Assembly (NCBI RefSeq): GCF_012971745.1
Contig: NZ_CP048834.1
Span: 1,240,001 to 1,304,000, forward strand
Direction: 5' to 3'
Length of the DNA: 64,000 bases
DNA from: Starkeya sp. ORNL1
GTDB lineage: Bacteria > Pseudomonadota > Alphaproteobacteria > Rhizobiales > Xanthobacteraceae
This document shows, piece by piece, positions 42,396 to 50,653 of the stretch. The stretch's first letter is position 1, and each line of letters begins with the position of its first letter. Both the position numbers and the translations under genes were made by a program. The notes under the pieces were generated by a model that saw nothing but the letters and a program-made list of their open reading frames with translations, ran no database searches and was not told where the DNA came from.

Positions 42396-42733
42396 CTTGG
42401 AGGGTCGAGCGTGGGGCGCGCAATCGCCAGGATCATCGAACACTAGGCGTCACCTGCCGGGTGAGCGGTGTTCGGCCTGCTAGCTGGTGGAATTTGGCCG
42501 CTCTCACGAAAGTCGAGCCGCCAAGTGCGCCACGTCTCGAACCACGTGATCCTGAGCGTGGCAACGACGATCATCCTGCCCCACATCGTGAAGCGTCTCG
42601 TCGCCAAGAACACCTGACAGGTGTTTCATTCAACGCCGAGGCATTCCTCATTCGGGAAGGTCCCACGACGCCGTCCCGTCGGGACATGCGATGCATCTCG
42701 CGGCTCTGGCCCACGTGGTGTCCCGCGTCTGGC
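42396..42733. other. intergenic, possibly debris of a membrane gene
   Basis: One plus-strand frame from about 42515 ends SNHVILSVATTIILPHIVKR and then a TGA near 42619, which looks like the C-terminus of a small membrane protein without a start. A small hairpin (AACACCT-gac-AGGTGTT) follows at that stop. I cannot name it. Confidence 0.35.
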
Positions 42734-42955
42734 CTACTTATACGACGGCAGCCTGGCGACGTACGGCAACGACTTCCCTTGCATGCTCCTCAAAATCACT
42801 GTCAGCGGGTCCTCGGGGTCGCCCTTGAGGATCAGCTTCTCGGAGAACATGCCGAGGTGGCGGCCGCTGCATCGCGCGGTCGCGATCCCGAAGCTTAATC
42901 TCGAAGCCGTCCTTGGTCTTCTTGACGCCCCCGTACAGCAGATGCGCTCATCCTT
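42734..42955 (-). pseudogene. phage terminase small subunit, C-terminal fragment with frameshift
   Basis: Reading the minus strand gives GGVKKTKDGFEIKLRDRDRAM from about 42940, then a frameshift near 42875. After it comes GRHLGMFSEKLILKGDPEDP and LTVILRSMQGKSL and a stop at 42734. This is the C-terminal signature of phage terminase small subunits of the Terminase_2 type (VKxTKDGxxIKLRDRxxAM...LGRHLGMF). A stop lies just upstream of the first block, so the N-terminal DNA-binding half is lost. It shows that a prophage once lay here. Confidence 0.7.
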
Positions 42956-43385
42956 TGAGGCTGGATAACTGTCGAGGGCATGAACGACACCCTGGCTGGT
43001 CCCTGGGCATTCAGGGCACGCTCCCAGCGGCAACAACACGTGCTCCTACGAAGAACGAAGTGCGCAGGACTACGTCAGCATCGATCTCTGCCCGGCGATC
43101 GATCGCGCATCGCCATTCGATTTGCGTGGCCGAGGTTAACATTTATGAGGAGGACTGCCGCCCACTCGGAGGCCGTCTTCGCGCTGTAACAAGCCCTAAA
43201 CAACGCTAAAAAACAACAATATCAATGAGATAGTCTGCAATGAACACGGCGCGATTTGACGATGGGCGCGTCGAGATCCGGAGATAAGCGAGGTATATAT
43301 GCACCTCTCAGAAGCGTAATACTTTGAAAATTTCTGCAAATTGCCGTACTCGGATGCCGCATGTCGACTAATTATCGAAAAATAT

Positions 43386-43640
43386 ATGGAAAATTTCCCA
43401 TCTTTTCGTTCCTCTGAGGTACCTGAGGACGCCTTTGGCCCAATGCATATTAGAGCCGGGACCATCCATGGCACCCTGGCAGAAGACGTCGAGTGCATCG
43501 ATGTCGTCTTCCGCAGGCTCGACGAGGATGAGGGCGACATCGTCCGGATCAACGGATGGCTCTGGTGCGTCGAGGTCGTGCCGCCCGAGGCCGATCCTCT
43601 GGACGACTTCAACTACTTCGGCTCGCGACACCACTACTGA
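43386..43640 (+). CDS. small hypothetical protein before a strong terminator
   Basis: An 84-residue acidic protein from the first good ATG, MENFPSFRSSEVPEDAFGPM to LDDFNYFGSRHHY (a TTG at 43341 would add 15 residues). The sequence is beta/acidic without recognised motif. It has lower GC at the 5' end than in the body, suggesting transfer. It is followed 31 bases later by a strong intrinsic terminator. Unknown family; part of the phage-like region. Confidence 0.55.
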   Translation: MENFPSFRSSEVPEDAFGPMHIRAGTIHGTLAEDVECIDVVFRRLDEDEGDIVRINGWLWCVEVVPPEADPLDDFNYFGSRHHY

Positions 43641-43671
43641 CCGCGCTCCACATCACCAATGACCGCAACTC

Positions 43672-43700
43672 GCCGGGGCTCACTGCCCCGGCTTTTTTGT
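43672..43700 (+). terminator. strong intrinsic terminator
   Basis: GCCGGGGC pairs with GCCCCGGC around TCACT and is followed directly by TTTTTTGT. It ends the transcript of the 43.4-kb ORF. Confidence 0.85.
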
Positions 43701-43710
43701 GCCCGATGAA

Positions 43711-43990
43711 AACCTGTCAAACCTGTCATGCTCTTACACGTAGATATGGAGATTTCAGGGGTTTTGCATAGCTCGCGGCATAAGCCATGCACTGAGGACA
43801 TAGAGATATCAAACGACATGACTAGTTATATAAAGGGGATTCTCTCTCTATAACTATATATAAAGGCTCATCTTTTTGCCGCCGAAACCTGTCAAATTCG
43901 ACCATGACTAGTTTTGACTAGTTTCGCCAATAAACGACAGCACTGCTTACCCACCTAGAAAACTAGTCATAACTTGTCAAAACTAGTCAT
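43711..43990. repeat. nine 10-bp iterons beside AT-rich DNA, candidate replication origin
   Basis: Nine copies of AAC(C/T)(T/A)GTCA(A/T) lie at 43711, 43720, 43818(-), 43886, 43904(-), 43914(-), 43961, 43971 and 43981. The last three are head-to-tail without spacer; the two at 43904 and 43914 are also adjacent. Between sites 2 and 4 lies an AT-rich segment with two TATATAAAGG blocks (43826-43865). A C-rich tract with CCCCCAG repeated follows (43994-44036). Such an arrangement (iterons, AT-rich element) is typical of initiator-dependent origins. Confidence 0.55.
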
Positions 43991-44055
43991 GACACCCCCA
44001 GCCCCCAGCCCCCAGCCCCCTTGACGCCCCCGCCCCATGTTTTCATTTTGTTCGC

Positions 44056-44375
44056 ATGATCGAGACGCTGGGCGAGGCATACGATTTGTCGTGGAAGGTG
44101 CATGCGCGATGCGGGCGCGGGAGCCGCGTGGGCGTGACCAAGGTCGGCTGGTGCGACTGGTCATCCGATCTCGATCTGAAGACGCTGGTGGTCAAGGGCG
44201 GGACTTCCCCCTTGCGGACCTTGCGAGCCGGCTGCGCTTCCCGCGGTGCCGAAGCATGACCATCCCGCGTGGTGTTCTCGTCGCCGCGTCTGGGCGAGGC
44301 TGCGCTGATGTCTTGATTGGCCACCCGATTGGTATATTCCCACAATACCGCCATGGTCCTCCTTCACTGGCATGA
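44056..44375 (+). pseudogene. conserved small protein gene with frameshift
   Basis: A frame from 44056 reads MIETLGEAYDLSWKVHARCG and LDLKTLVVKGG. After about 44208 the next frame continues with RDFPLADLASRLRFPRC. Joined, this gives the pattern ELDLxTLVxxRGRDFPLxxLxSRLxCPRC of a short zinc-ribbon-like family common in Rhizobiales. The first cysteine pair is reduced to CG, and the last motif reads FPRCRS instead of CPRCGS. It looks frameshifted and decaying, although a sequencing error cannot be excluded. Confidence 0.55.
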
Positions 44376-44386
44376 AGGGGATGGCG

Positions 44387-44608
44387 ATGCCGCGGCGATG
44401 GAACACGGGGCGCGTTGCCCTTTATGGAGCACTTGTAGGCGCGCTCTACGCTCTGCTGAACACCGGCCTCGACACCACCTCATCCCTGGTAGCATTCGAA
44501 GCCTTCGGACAGGCGATCGGCGGCGGCGCGGTCGGCGCGGTGCTCGCAGCGTGTGGCTCCGGCCTGCGCAATGCTCTGGTCATGCGGAAGCAGGGGAAGC
44601 CCGTCTGA
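44387..44608 (+). CDS. small membrane protein
   Basis: A 73-residue protein starting MPRRWNTGRVALYGALVGAL, with two hydrophobic segments: ALYGALVGALYALLNTGLD and AIGGGAVGAVLAACGSGLR. The C-terminus is basic. GAAGGGG lies 6 bases before the ATG. It converges on the primase/helicase gene. I do not recognise it; holin-like shape is possible but not shown. Confidence 0.6.
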   Translation: MPRRWNTGRVALYGALVGALYALLNTGLDTTSSLVAFEAFGQAIGGGAVGAVLAACGSGLRNALVMRKQGKPV

Positions 44609-44639
44609 GCTACGCCTGCTGGTCTTCGCTGTTGGATCG

Positions 44640-47078
44640 TCAGTCGCGCACGAACTGATAGCTGACCTTCGGCGGGCCTCGCTTCGCAGGCTCCTTGATC
44701 GGCTTCACCTGCCCTGCCGACATCATCATGTCCATCATCGGGCCAAGCTCGCGGGCTTTGATGCTGCCCTGCAGCTTCCGCAGAAGCTCGCGGTGGCCGA
44801 TCGTGCCAGTGGTGCGGATGATCCCCAGCACGCGCTTGTATTCGGCCTGGTGCTCGTTCTCGACCATGTTCTGGCGCATGCCAGTGACGAAGGTGTCGAG
44901 CGACCAACGCACCAGACGCCCCGCGAACGTCACGTCGCACAGGTCGACGACGATGCCGTGCAGATCCCGGTCAGAGAAGCGGCCGACCGCATGGATCAGC
45001 GCGAGCCGACGCACCATGTCCGTGAAGCGAACCCACGTCTCGAGCATTGGGTCTGTGTCCGCGCCGCAGACCATGTCGTACTGTTCGTCGGCCAGCTCGG
45101 CGAGCCGTGCCTCGGCCTCCGGTGTTCCGCCGACGCTGGTCATCTCGGGCGGCACCTCCGCATCGGTCGGCCCCATGAGCGGCAGGCCGGGCTTGACCAC
45201 TTGACCGGGCTTAGGCTGGTTCTGGAAGTCGTACAGCAACTGGAGCCGTCGCCTCAGCCCTTCCGGCACGTCCTTGGTGGCAAGGACCGGGGTCGAGTAG
45301 CGCACGCGCTGATACTTCGGCAGCACGAGGAAGCGGTTCAGGAAGCCGCCCGCGACGTGCTTGCTCCGCAGGCTCTCATAGAACCCCGTGGGCGTGGTGA
45401 AGCCGAAGATCGAGAGGCTGGGGCGCTTGATGATCGTATAGCCGCGCGACATGGTGCTCTCGGGCGCGAACGTGCCATCCGACAGGCCCCAGAGTGTGCA
45501 GAGGTTCAGCAGCAGGTTGGATTCCTGCGAGCTGGCGTTCCGGCCGGTCATCTTGGCGTACAGGCCGCTGATCTCGTCGACGATCTGGCACTGGAGCGGA
45601 TGTGAGCCCAGGTGGACGCCCAGCGTGGCCGCTGACGACACCGATGTCCGGTGCAGCGTCATCATGGGGTGCTCGCCCGAAGCGGCGTCCAGCAGCCGCT
45701 TTAGGGCTTGCTGCGGGTGATCCTTGCCGCCACCCGTACCCATGATGCCGACCATGTAGAGGTGCGTCGGCGTCTTATCGGCGGAGAGCCCGTAATAGAG
45801 CCGCCGTCCCATCAGTGTGCTGACGGCCATAAGCGACGCCGCCGCGGCGAACAGCGGGATGCGCGTGCCGCCACTGTCGAGCACGTAGCGCATCATCTCG
45901 CCGAGGATGCCGGGGAGCTTCAGGTACTCCTCGGGGAACTCGCGATCGGCGTCAGAGAGCTGGGGCGCGGCCTCGATCGGCTCTACGTCGTCGTCGGCGT
46001 CGGCGCGCAACGCACTGGCAAGGATCGCCTCACCCAGCGCATTCGCCTCGGCCATGAACGCGGCGTCCTCCTGGCCGAAGCCCAACGTCTCGGGGTCGAT
46101 CCCCATCTGCGCGCACAGCCACTTCGCTCCGGAGAGCGAATCCGGTGCGCCGCCGAAGTCCATGACAACGCTGATGGCCGTGCTCGGCGCTTCCAGCCCG
46201 AAATCCCAGATCCCGGTTGGAATGATGCCGAGGTCTTCCTCAAGGGCGCGGCCAAGCGCTTTGCTTTTGATCCGGTAGCCACCCGTGCTCAACTGCGTCC
46301 TGGCCGATGGGAATACGGCCGGCACCCATGCGTCGAGGTTGGCGAGCGCGGCATCGTTCACATTCCGGAAGAAGTTGCCGGGCCTGACAGGCGGCAGCAC
46401 CGTCACGTTCGAGGGGCGCACGGGCTGCGGCAGCACCGCCGGCAGGTTCGGCGTCGCCGGGGCGGCCGGTGCCGGCGTGGGCCTGTTCGCCTCGATACGT
46501 GCCAGCAGGGCTGCGATAGTGCGCGGCGCCGGCCTGATCGACATGGGCGAGCCGTCGATCTGCGACTCGGTCATCGTGAAGTAGCGGCCGAAGACGTACA
46601 TCTCCACATTGGCTTCGTCGCATTTGATCGTGCGCTCGATCTTGCCGCGGGCGATCATGTGAACGCCTGTGCCGGACGGACTGCCCTCGGCATAGGTCTC
46701 TTCGAACGCCAGAATTTCCGCAGCCCACGGCTCAAACTCACCTGTGTCCGGATCTCGGCAATGGTCGAGGTCGATCGCGGTGTAGTTATCGTCGGCCGTG
46801 AACACATAGCCGTTGCCGGCGAGGCCCTGCGCGAGCGTGCGCGCTTTGGCCTGCTCGTAGGTGCCCCAATCTTCCGGCTTCCCACTGCTGGCAAGCCGGC
46901 CAGTCATCGGATTGACGGGGAGCTTGGTCTGCTTGCCAGAGTCGCTCCTCGGGGCGCCGAGCTTCCACGACACCCATTTGCGGTGCTGGCGCAACTCGTC
47001 ATAGGCGGGGATGTCCTCGCCGTTCTCGCCAATGTGGTCGTACTCGTCCAGCACGAGTTGGAAGCCGAGCTTTGCCAT
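44640..47078 (-). CDS. phage-like primase-polymerase/helicase (NrS-1-type N-terminus)
   Basis: An 812-residue protein. The N-terminal third resembles NrS-1-type primase-polymerases: HRKWVSWKLG, KLPVNPMTGRLASSGKPEDWGT, GYVFTADDNYTAIDLDHCRD (acidic catalytic DxD in IDLDH) and GSPSGTGVHMIARG. The middle is a Pro/Ala-rich linker. The C-terminal half (about residues 360-800) carries a Walker A-like GTGGGKDHPQQAL and a Walker B-like VDEISGLYAKM and resembles the DUF3987-type phage helicase. The start at MAKLGFQLVLDEYDH follows AGG by 6 bases. It probably replicates the element with the iteron region; catalytic activity is inferred. Confidence 0.82.
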   Translation of the reverse strand: MAKLGFQLVLDEYDHIGENGEDIPAYDELRQHRKWVSWKLGAPRSDSGKQTKLPVNPMTGRLASSGKPEDWGTYEQAKARTLAQGLAGNGYVFTADDNYTAIDLDHCRDPDTGEFEPWAAEILAFEETYAEGSPSGTGVHMIARGKIERTIKCDEANVEMYVFGRYFTMTESQIDGSPMSIRPAPRTIAALLARIEANRPTPAPAAPATPNLPAVLPQPVRPSNVTVLPPVRPGNFFRNVNDAALANLDAWVPAVFPSARTQLSTGGYRIKSKALGRALEEDLGIIPTGIWDFGLEAPSTAISVVMDFGGAPDSLSGAKWLCAQMGIDPETLGFGQEDAAFMAEANALGEAILASALRADADDDVEPIEAAPQLSDADREFPEEYLKLPGILGEMMRYVLDSGGTRIPLFAAAASLMAVSTLMGRRLYYGLSADKTPTHLYMVGIMGTGGGKDHPQQALKRLLDAASGEHPMMTLHRTSVSSAATLGVHLGSHPLQCQIVDEISGLYAKMTGRNASSQESNLLLNLCTLWGLSDGTFAPESTMSRGYTIIKRPSLSIFGFTTPTGFYESLRSKHVAGGFLNRFLVLPKYQRVRYSTPVLATKDVPEGLRRRLQLLYDFQNQPKPGQVVKPGLPLMGPTDAEVPPEMTSVGGTPEAEARLAELADEQYDMVCGADTDPMLETWVRFTDMVRRLALIHAVGRFSDRDLHGIVVDLCDVTFAGRLVRWSLDTFVTGMRQNMVENEHQAEYKRVLGIIRTTGTIGHRELLRKLQGSIKARELGPMMDMMMSAGQVKPIKEPAKRGPPKVSYQFVRD

Positions 47079-47166
47079 CAGAAGCCTCATGGATCGATGG
47101 AGCGTGTTTCCATCGGACCGTCGACCACTGCGCACTCAGCCCTTTGGGCAGCGGTGAACAATGTCC

Positions 47167-47322
47167 GGCGAGATTTTCGGAACGCGGGAGCAGTTTTCTA
47201 GAAATGCTCAGATCACGATTGACTGTTTTCGGAATTTCTCCGAATATCCAAATCGCGTCAAGCGGAGAATTTGGACTCTGGTAATTGACGCGCCCGGCCT
47301 GATGTGTCGGAGAATTTTGGAC
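47167..47322. promoter_or_regulatory. operator-like repeats between primase and repressor genes
   Basis: Four related sites: GGCGAGATTTTCGGA (47167), TTTCGGAATTTCTCCGAA (47227), GCGGAGAATTTGGA (47262) and GTCGGAGAATTTTGGAC (47306). The second is nearly palindromic. They lie between the divergent primase/helicase and repressor genes, where a phage-type repressor would bind. Confidence 0.55.
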
Positions 47323-47343
47323 GGCCAACCAGACGAGGCTTTT

Positions 47344-47928
47344 GTGACGCAGGAAATGACGTTCACGGATCGGGTTCAGCGGAGAATGAGTGCCCTGGAA
47401 CTCACCGCCGTCGAGGTCGAGCGGCGTGCCGGCTTTAACCGGGGGTACGTGTCGGATCTGTTTTATGGCAAGAAGGGCACCATCAAGGGTGGCAAGCTCG
47501 TCGATTTGGCCCGCGTTTTAGAGACCACCGAAATTTGGTTGCTACGCGGAGTCGGCGAGGAAGACAGGGGGCCCACTGTCTACGCTTCACTGATATCTGG
47601 ATCGGCAACTTCAGGGAAAGCCGAACCCATGAACGGGTTGCCGGCCGAGGTTCGCACGAGCTGGGATCAAGTAAGTCGTGCGCAGGAGATCCGGGTTTCG
47701 ATCAAGTGGCTGAATTTGGAAACGGGCGCGTGCGGGGTCGCCACGGACTCGCACCCCGAGGCTACTATTGCAGCGACCATCGTGGACCCCGCGATCATGC
47801 TTCCAAATAGCCCGTATGGCTTGGCCTTCGCCTCGCGATCGATCATTACGGTGATCGCCAAGGCAGCTAGCCGATCGGGCGGCCAGAACCACATCGTTAT
47901 TATCGACTTTCTAGAGACGGGCGGATAA
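47344..47928 (+). CDS. phage-type repressor with helix-turn-helix
   Basis: A 194-residue protein. The N-terminal part (MSALELTAVEVERRAGFNRG then YVSDLFYGKKGTIKGGKLVD and LARVLETTEIWLLRG) is a Xre-family helix-turn-helix. The C-terminal part (about residues 80-194) resembles the dimerisation domain of phage repressors (no LexA-type Ser-Lys pair is clear). GTG is chosen as start because of a GAGG upstream and because codons further upstream lie over the operators. It is divergent from the primase gene, a lysogeny-switch layout. Confidence 0.82.
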   Translation: MTQEMTFTDRVQRRMSALELTAVEVERRAGFNRGYVSDLFYGKKGTIKGGKLVDLARVLETTEIWLLRGVGEEDRGPTVYASLISGSATSGKAEPMNGLPAEVRTSWDQVSRAQEIRVSIKWLNLETGACGVATDSHPEATIAATIVDPAIMLPNSPYGLAFASRSIITVIAKAASRSGGQNHIVIIDFLETGG

Positions 47929-48079
47929 CGCCCAGTCGAAGTTCGCCCGACGGCCCCGGCGTGCGCCGGATTTTTTTTGAATTTTCCTTCGGATTAATTC
48001 CGTAAATCCGTAAACCTTGTGTCGAGAGGTATCGGATGTCTGGATGACGTCCAACACTGGTCGAATGGACGTTTCAAAG

Positions 48080-48274
48080 ATGTCGTCATCGGTCGCAAAC
48101 GGAACTCTCCACTTCGGCAAGTGGGCACCGGTCGCCTGTGCCTGGCAGACCGATTGCTATGAGCCGCTGGAGCAGTACGTGCGCCTGGGCATTTCGAGCG
48201 GCGTGGCGGAGTTGATCGCCCGCGGCGAGTGCCGGTCGTCGATGGTAACGGACGTGAGAGCGGCAACGTCGTGA
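48080..48274 (+). CDS. small hypothetical protein, first of a coupled pair
   Basis: A 64-residue ORF, MSSSVANGTLHFGKWAPVAC onwards, ending TDVRAATS. The stop overlaps the GTG start of the next ORF by four bases (GTGA), so the two are translationally coupled. I do not recognise it. An in-frame upstream start at 48017 adds 21 residues. Confidence 0.55.
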   Translation: MSSSVANGTLHFGKWAPVACAWQTDCYEPLEQYVRLGISSGVAELIARGECRSSMVTDVRAATS

Positions 48275-48504
48275 ACCATCCCCCTCGCCTACCCGCCGAT
48301 TTGTACGACGTACCGCACCGCGAGCGGATGCTTGCCTATGCGGCTGACTTAGTCGTGCGCTTTGGTGAGGTCGCTCTACCTCTGTTCGAGCGATATGAGG
48401 CCGAGTTGGAGGTAGCTCACAACCGCGATTTTGCAATTGGACGAGCTAAACGCATCGTAGAGGCAAGGCGAGCCGGGGCACCTTCATTTCGGGTTACAAT
48501 TTAG
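48271..48504 (+). CDS. small hypothetical protein, second of a coupled pair
   Basis: A 77-residue protein starting with GTG, VNHPPRLPADLYDVPHRERM, with a helical middle (RFGEVALPLFERYEAELEVA) and basic C-terminus. It overlaps the preceding ORF by four bases. A terminator follows about 90 bases downstream. It is the last gene of the phage-like region. Function unknown. Confidence 0.6.
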   Translation: MNHPPRLPADLYDVPHRERMLAYAADLVVRFGEVALPLFERYEAELEVAHNRDFAIGRAKRIVEARRAGAPSFRVTI

Positions 48505-48595
48505 GCTACAGTGTTGGCTACTAGCTGACTGACCGTCCGTCTATCTATATATTATTATTCACATTTTTTCGTGATAATTTTTCTCAGCACTCCCT

Positions 48596-48622
48596 CCCCA
48601 GGAGCCGGGGCGTTCTTTTTTG
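48596..48622 (+). terminator. intrinsic terminator
   Basis: A short CCCC/GGGG stem around AAGGAGCC-type loop sequence is followed by a TTCTTTTTTG tract. It ends the coupled small-gene pair. Confidence 0.65.
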
Positions 48623-48855
48623 TACCCGAATCCGCCCGCGCTGCGCGGCAGGCGCAGCCTCCCGGCACCGCTGAACGGGCGATGAACGGGCTACCAACCC
48701 ATTGTTCATGTAGATGAATCTGACGCAACGAAGCGTTCAGGAAGCGTTCCTGCGCGGTGCGCCATAAATGACATCAAGGCGGGCGGACATAGCGAATGCC
48801 CTCCACCACTTCCACGAATGCACGGCCCCGGTTCGCCGACCCCCGGTGCCGTGTT
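48623..48855. other. intergenic between two plus-strand terminators
   Basis: Two terminators (48596 and 48856) frame 230 bases without a recognisable gene. A direct repeat (AAGCGTTC) occurs near 48731 and 48743. A small RNA transcribed rightward is possible but there is no clear promoter. Confidence 0.35.
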
Positions 48856-48893
48856 GCCCCGGTCCTGCCCAGCAGGATCGGGGCTTTCTATTT
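48856..48893 (+). terminator. strong intrinsic terminator
   Basis: GCCCCGGTCCTGC pairs with GCAGGATCGGGGC (one G-T wobble) around CCA and is followed by TTTCTATTT. Nothing upstream on this strand explains it besides the small-gene pair and any RNA between. Confidence 0.7.
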
Positions 48894-49596
48894 CAGCACA
48901 CCCGTTCAATGGACAGCTGCCCGGTCAGCTCGTACCGGCGCGGGGAAGAGCCCCGCTCTACCAGGCCCACCTCGCACTTGGGCTCGGGATCGGTGAAGCG
49001 CAGTAGGCGCACCCGCGGGTCCGTGCCCCCACTGCGTCGATGAACAGTTCCGGCAGCAGCGTCACCCCCTGCCCGTTCGCCACCAACTGCACGATGCTGG
49101 GCGGCAGGTGGCGCGATGGTTGCTGAGCCGCCGGGGATCGACATTCGCGCGCACCTTAAGTGCCTGGTCGCGCGGGCAAGGGCCATCTACCAGCAGCAGA
49201 ATATCCTGACGATCGAGTAACGCCGGCCGGGCCGCACCCTCACCAAGCGCCAGCGACCCCTCCGCCGGCACCGCGAGCAGGAAGGCATCCTCGAACAAAG
49301 ACAGGCTGGCGCAGTCGGGATGATCGACCGGCAAGCTGGCCGTGACCGCAACCCGATAACAATTCCGTGATCAGCATGCTGGCCTGCGCCTCGTGCAAGG
49401 CGGGTTCCAGCAGCGGAAAATTCGCCCGAACCGGCAGCCGCCCGAACGAGGCCACCGCCGAGCTGTGTCTCCGGCTCGCGGATCCGGATGGAGAGCGCCG
49501 GCTCCGCGACGGCGCTCGCCTCCGCGGCGCGGCTGAGATGGCCAAGCCGGGCCAAGCGCCGAGACAGCGCAGCTGCCGGAAGGAGATGATGGCCAT
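48893..49596 (-). pseudogene. OxyR-like LysR-family regulator, multiply frameshifted
   Basis: From 49596 the frame reads MAIISFRQLRCLGAW and then jumps frames repeatedly. Blocks from different frames give LGHLSRAAEASAVAEPALSI, LPVDHPDCASLSLFEDAFLL, DQALKVRANVDPRRLS and RLLRFTDPEPKCEVGLV in the order expected for an OxyR-type LysR protein. Two or more frameshifts separate these blocks, and part of the effector domain is lost. It cannot make a functional regulator. No katG or ahpC gene is nearby. Confidence 0.8.
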
Positions 49597-49721
49597 CAGC
49601 TTAACTTATCATATGAGCTACTTAAACTGATTGGCTCTTACGATTGGAACGGCTCAGTATCCGTTACAGAAGCTGGCGCACCAGAATCTCGAGCGCATCC
49701 CCGAGCGCGGCGGAATGAGAA

Positions 49722-49753
49722 AAGCCCCGCCCGGCGACCGGGCGAGGCTTTAA
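49722..49753. terminator. bidirectional hairpin downstream of aqpZ
   Basis: AAAGCC-c-CGCCCGG pairs with CCGGGCG-a-GGCTTT around CGA, with A/T-rich flanks on both sides. It lies about 105 bases after the aqpZ stop and could end transcripts from either direction. Confidence 0.7.
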
Positions 49754-49858
49754 AGCAGATTTCAAATGACGGCTTGGCTGCAAGCCCCCCGTGGCCGGGC
49801 CGACATGACGGGCGGCGGAGCAATCCGTCGCCCGTCTCCGTCTAGACTCAGCTCCAGA

Positions 49859-50551
49859 TCAGTCCTCGAGGACCTTGTTCTTGAACAGCAGGCCGGCGAG
49901 GAAGCCGCCGATCGGCGGGACAATGATGAACAGCCAGAGCTGGGAGATAGCCTTGCCGCCGACCAGCAGCGCCGGGCCGATGCTACGGGCCGGATTGACC
50001 GACACGCCGGTGACCGGGATGAAGGCGATGTGGATCATCACCAGCGACAGGCCGATGGCGAGGCCGGCCGCCGGCGTCGCGCCTGCCTTCGAGGTGGCGC
50101 CGAGAATGACCACCAGGAAGATGAAGGTAGCGACCAGTTCGACGATGATCGCCGAGGCGAGACCGTAGCCGCCGCCATAGCCCTCGCCCCAGCCATTCTG
50201 GCCGAGGCCGGCGGCGGCGACATCATAGCCGGCAAGCTTGCCGGACACGATGATGTAGAGCAGGACGGCGCCGGCGATGCCGCCCAGCACCTGGGCGATA
50301 ATGTAGCCGGGCAGCTCGGAGGTCGGCAGGCGGCCCGCCGCCCAGACGCCGATGCTCACCGCGGGATTGATGTGGCAGCCCGAGATCGGGCCGATGCCAT
50401 AGGCCATCGACGTCACCGCAAGGCCGAAGGCAAAGGCCACCGCCAGGAACCACACCGGCGAGGCGCCCGCGAAGCCGGTGATGGCGACGGAGCCGCAGCC
50501 GAGCAGCACGAGCACGGCTGTGCCGATGAATTCTGCTACATACTTCTTCAT
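49859..50551 (-). CDS. aqpZ: aquaporin Z
   Basis: A 230-residue MIP-family water channel with six membrane helices. Both pore motifs are present: NPA in ISGCHINPAVSIG and NPA in TGVSVNPARSIGPAL. The N-terminus MKKYVAEFIGTAVLVLLGCG and the selectivity residues around the second NPA fit AqpZ rather than GlpF. The ATG follows AAGGGGGGATC. It is divergent from the dinB-like gene, with the two starts about 100 bases apart. Confidence 0.92.
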   Translation of the reverse strand: MKKYVAEFIGTAVLVLLGCGSVAITGFAGASPVWFLAVAFAFGLAVTSMAYGIGPISGCHINPAVSIGVWAAGRLPTSELPGYIIAQVLGGIAGAVLLYIIVSGKLAGYDVAAAGLGQNGWGEGYGGGYGLASAIIVELVATFIFLVVILGATSKAGATPAAGLAIGLSLVMIHIAFIPVTGVSVNPARSIGPALLVGGKAISQLWLFIIVPPIGGFLAGLLFKNKVLED

Positions 50552-50653
50552 GATCCCCCCTTGCGCCCACGGCGCGAATCGAGTGCCCACACCGGCAGTA
50601 TAGTAGCTTCGGCCTGATCCGCTTTTCCGCCTTTTCGTGAATGAGGACGGTAA

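Noticed and set aside
45708..47201. A 497-codon plus-strand ORF across the primase/helicase gene
   Set aside because: It lies antisense to a gene with clear domains; its composition (Arg/His/Gly-rich) is typical of shadow frames in GC-rich DNA.
42396..48622. Integrase gene or att sites for the phage-like element
   Set aside because: No integrase motif and no convincing direct repeats at the borders were found by eye; boundaries remain unknown.
48727..48750. GGAAC-N15-CGTT on the minus strand
   Set aside because: Spacer is one base short and no minus-strand gene follows.
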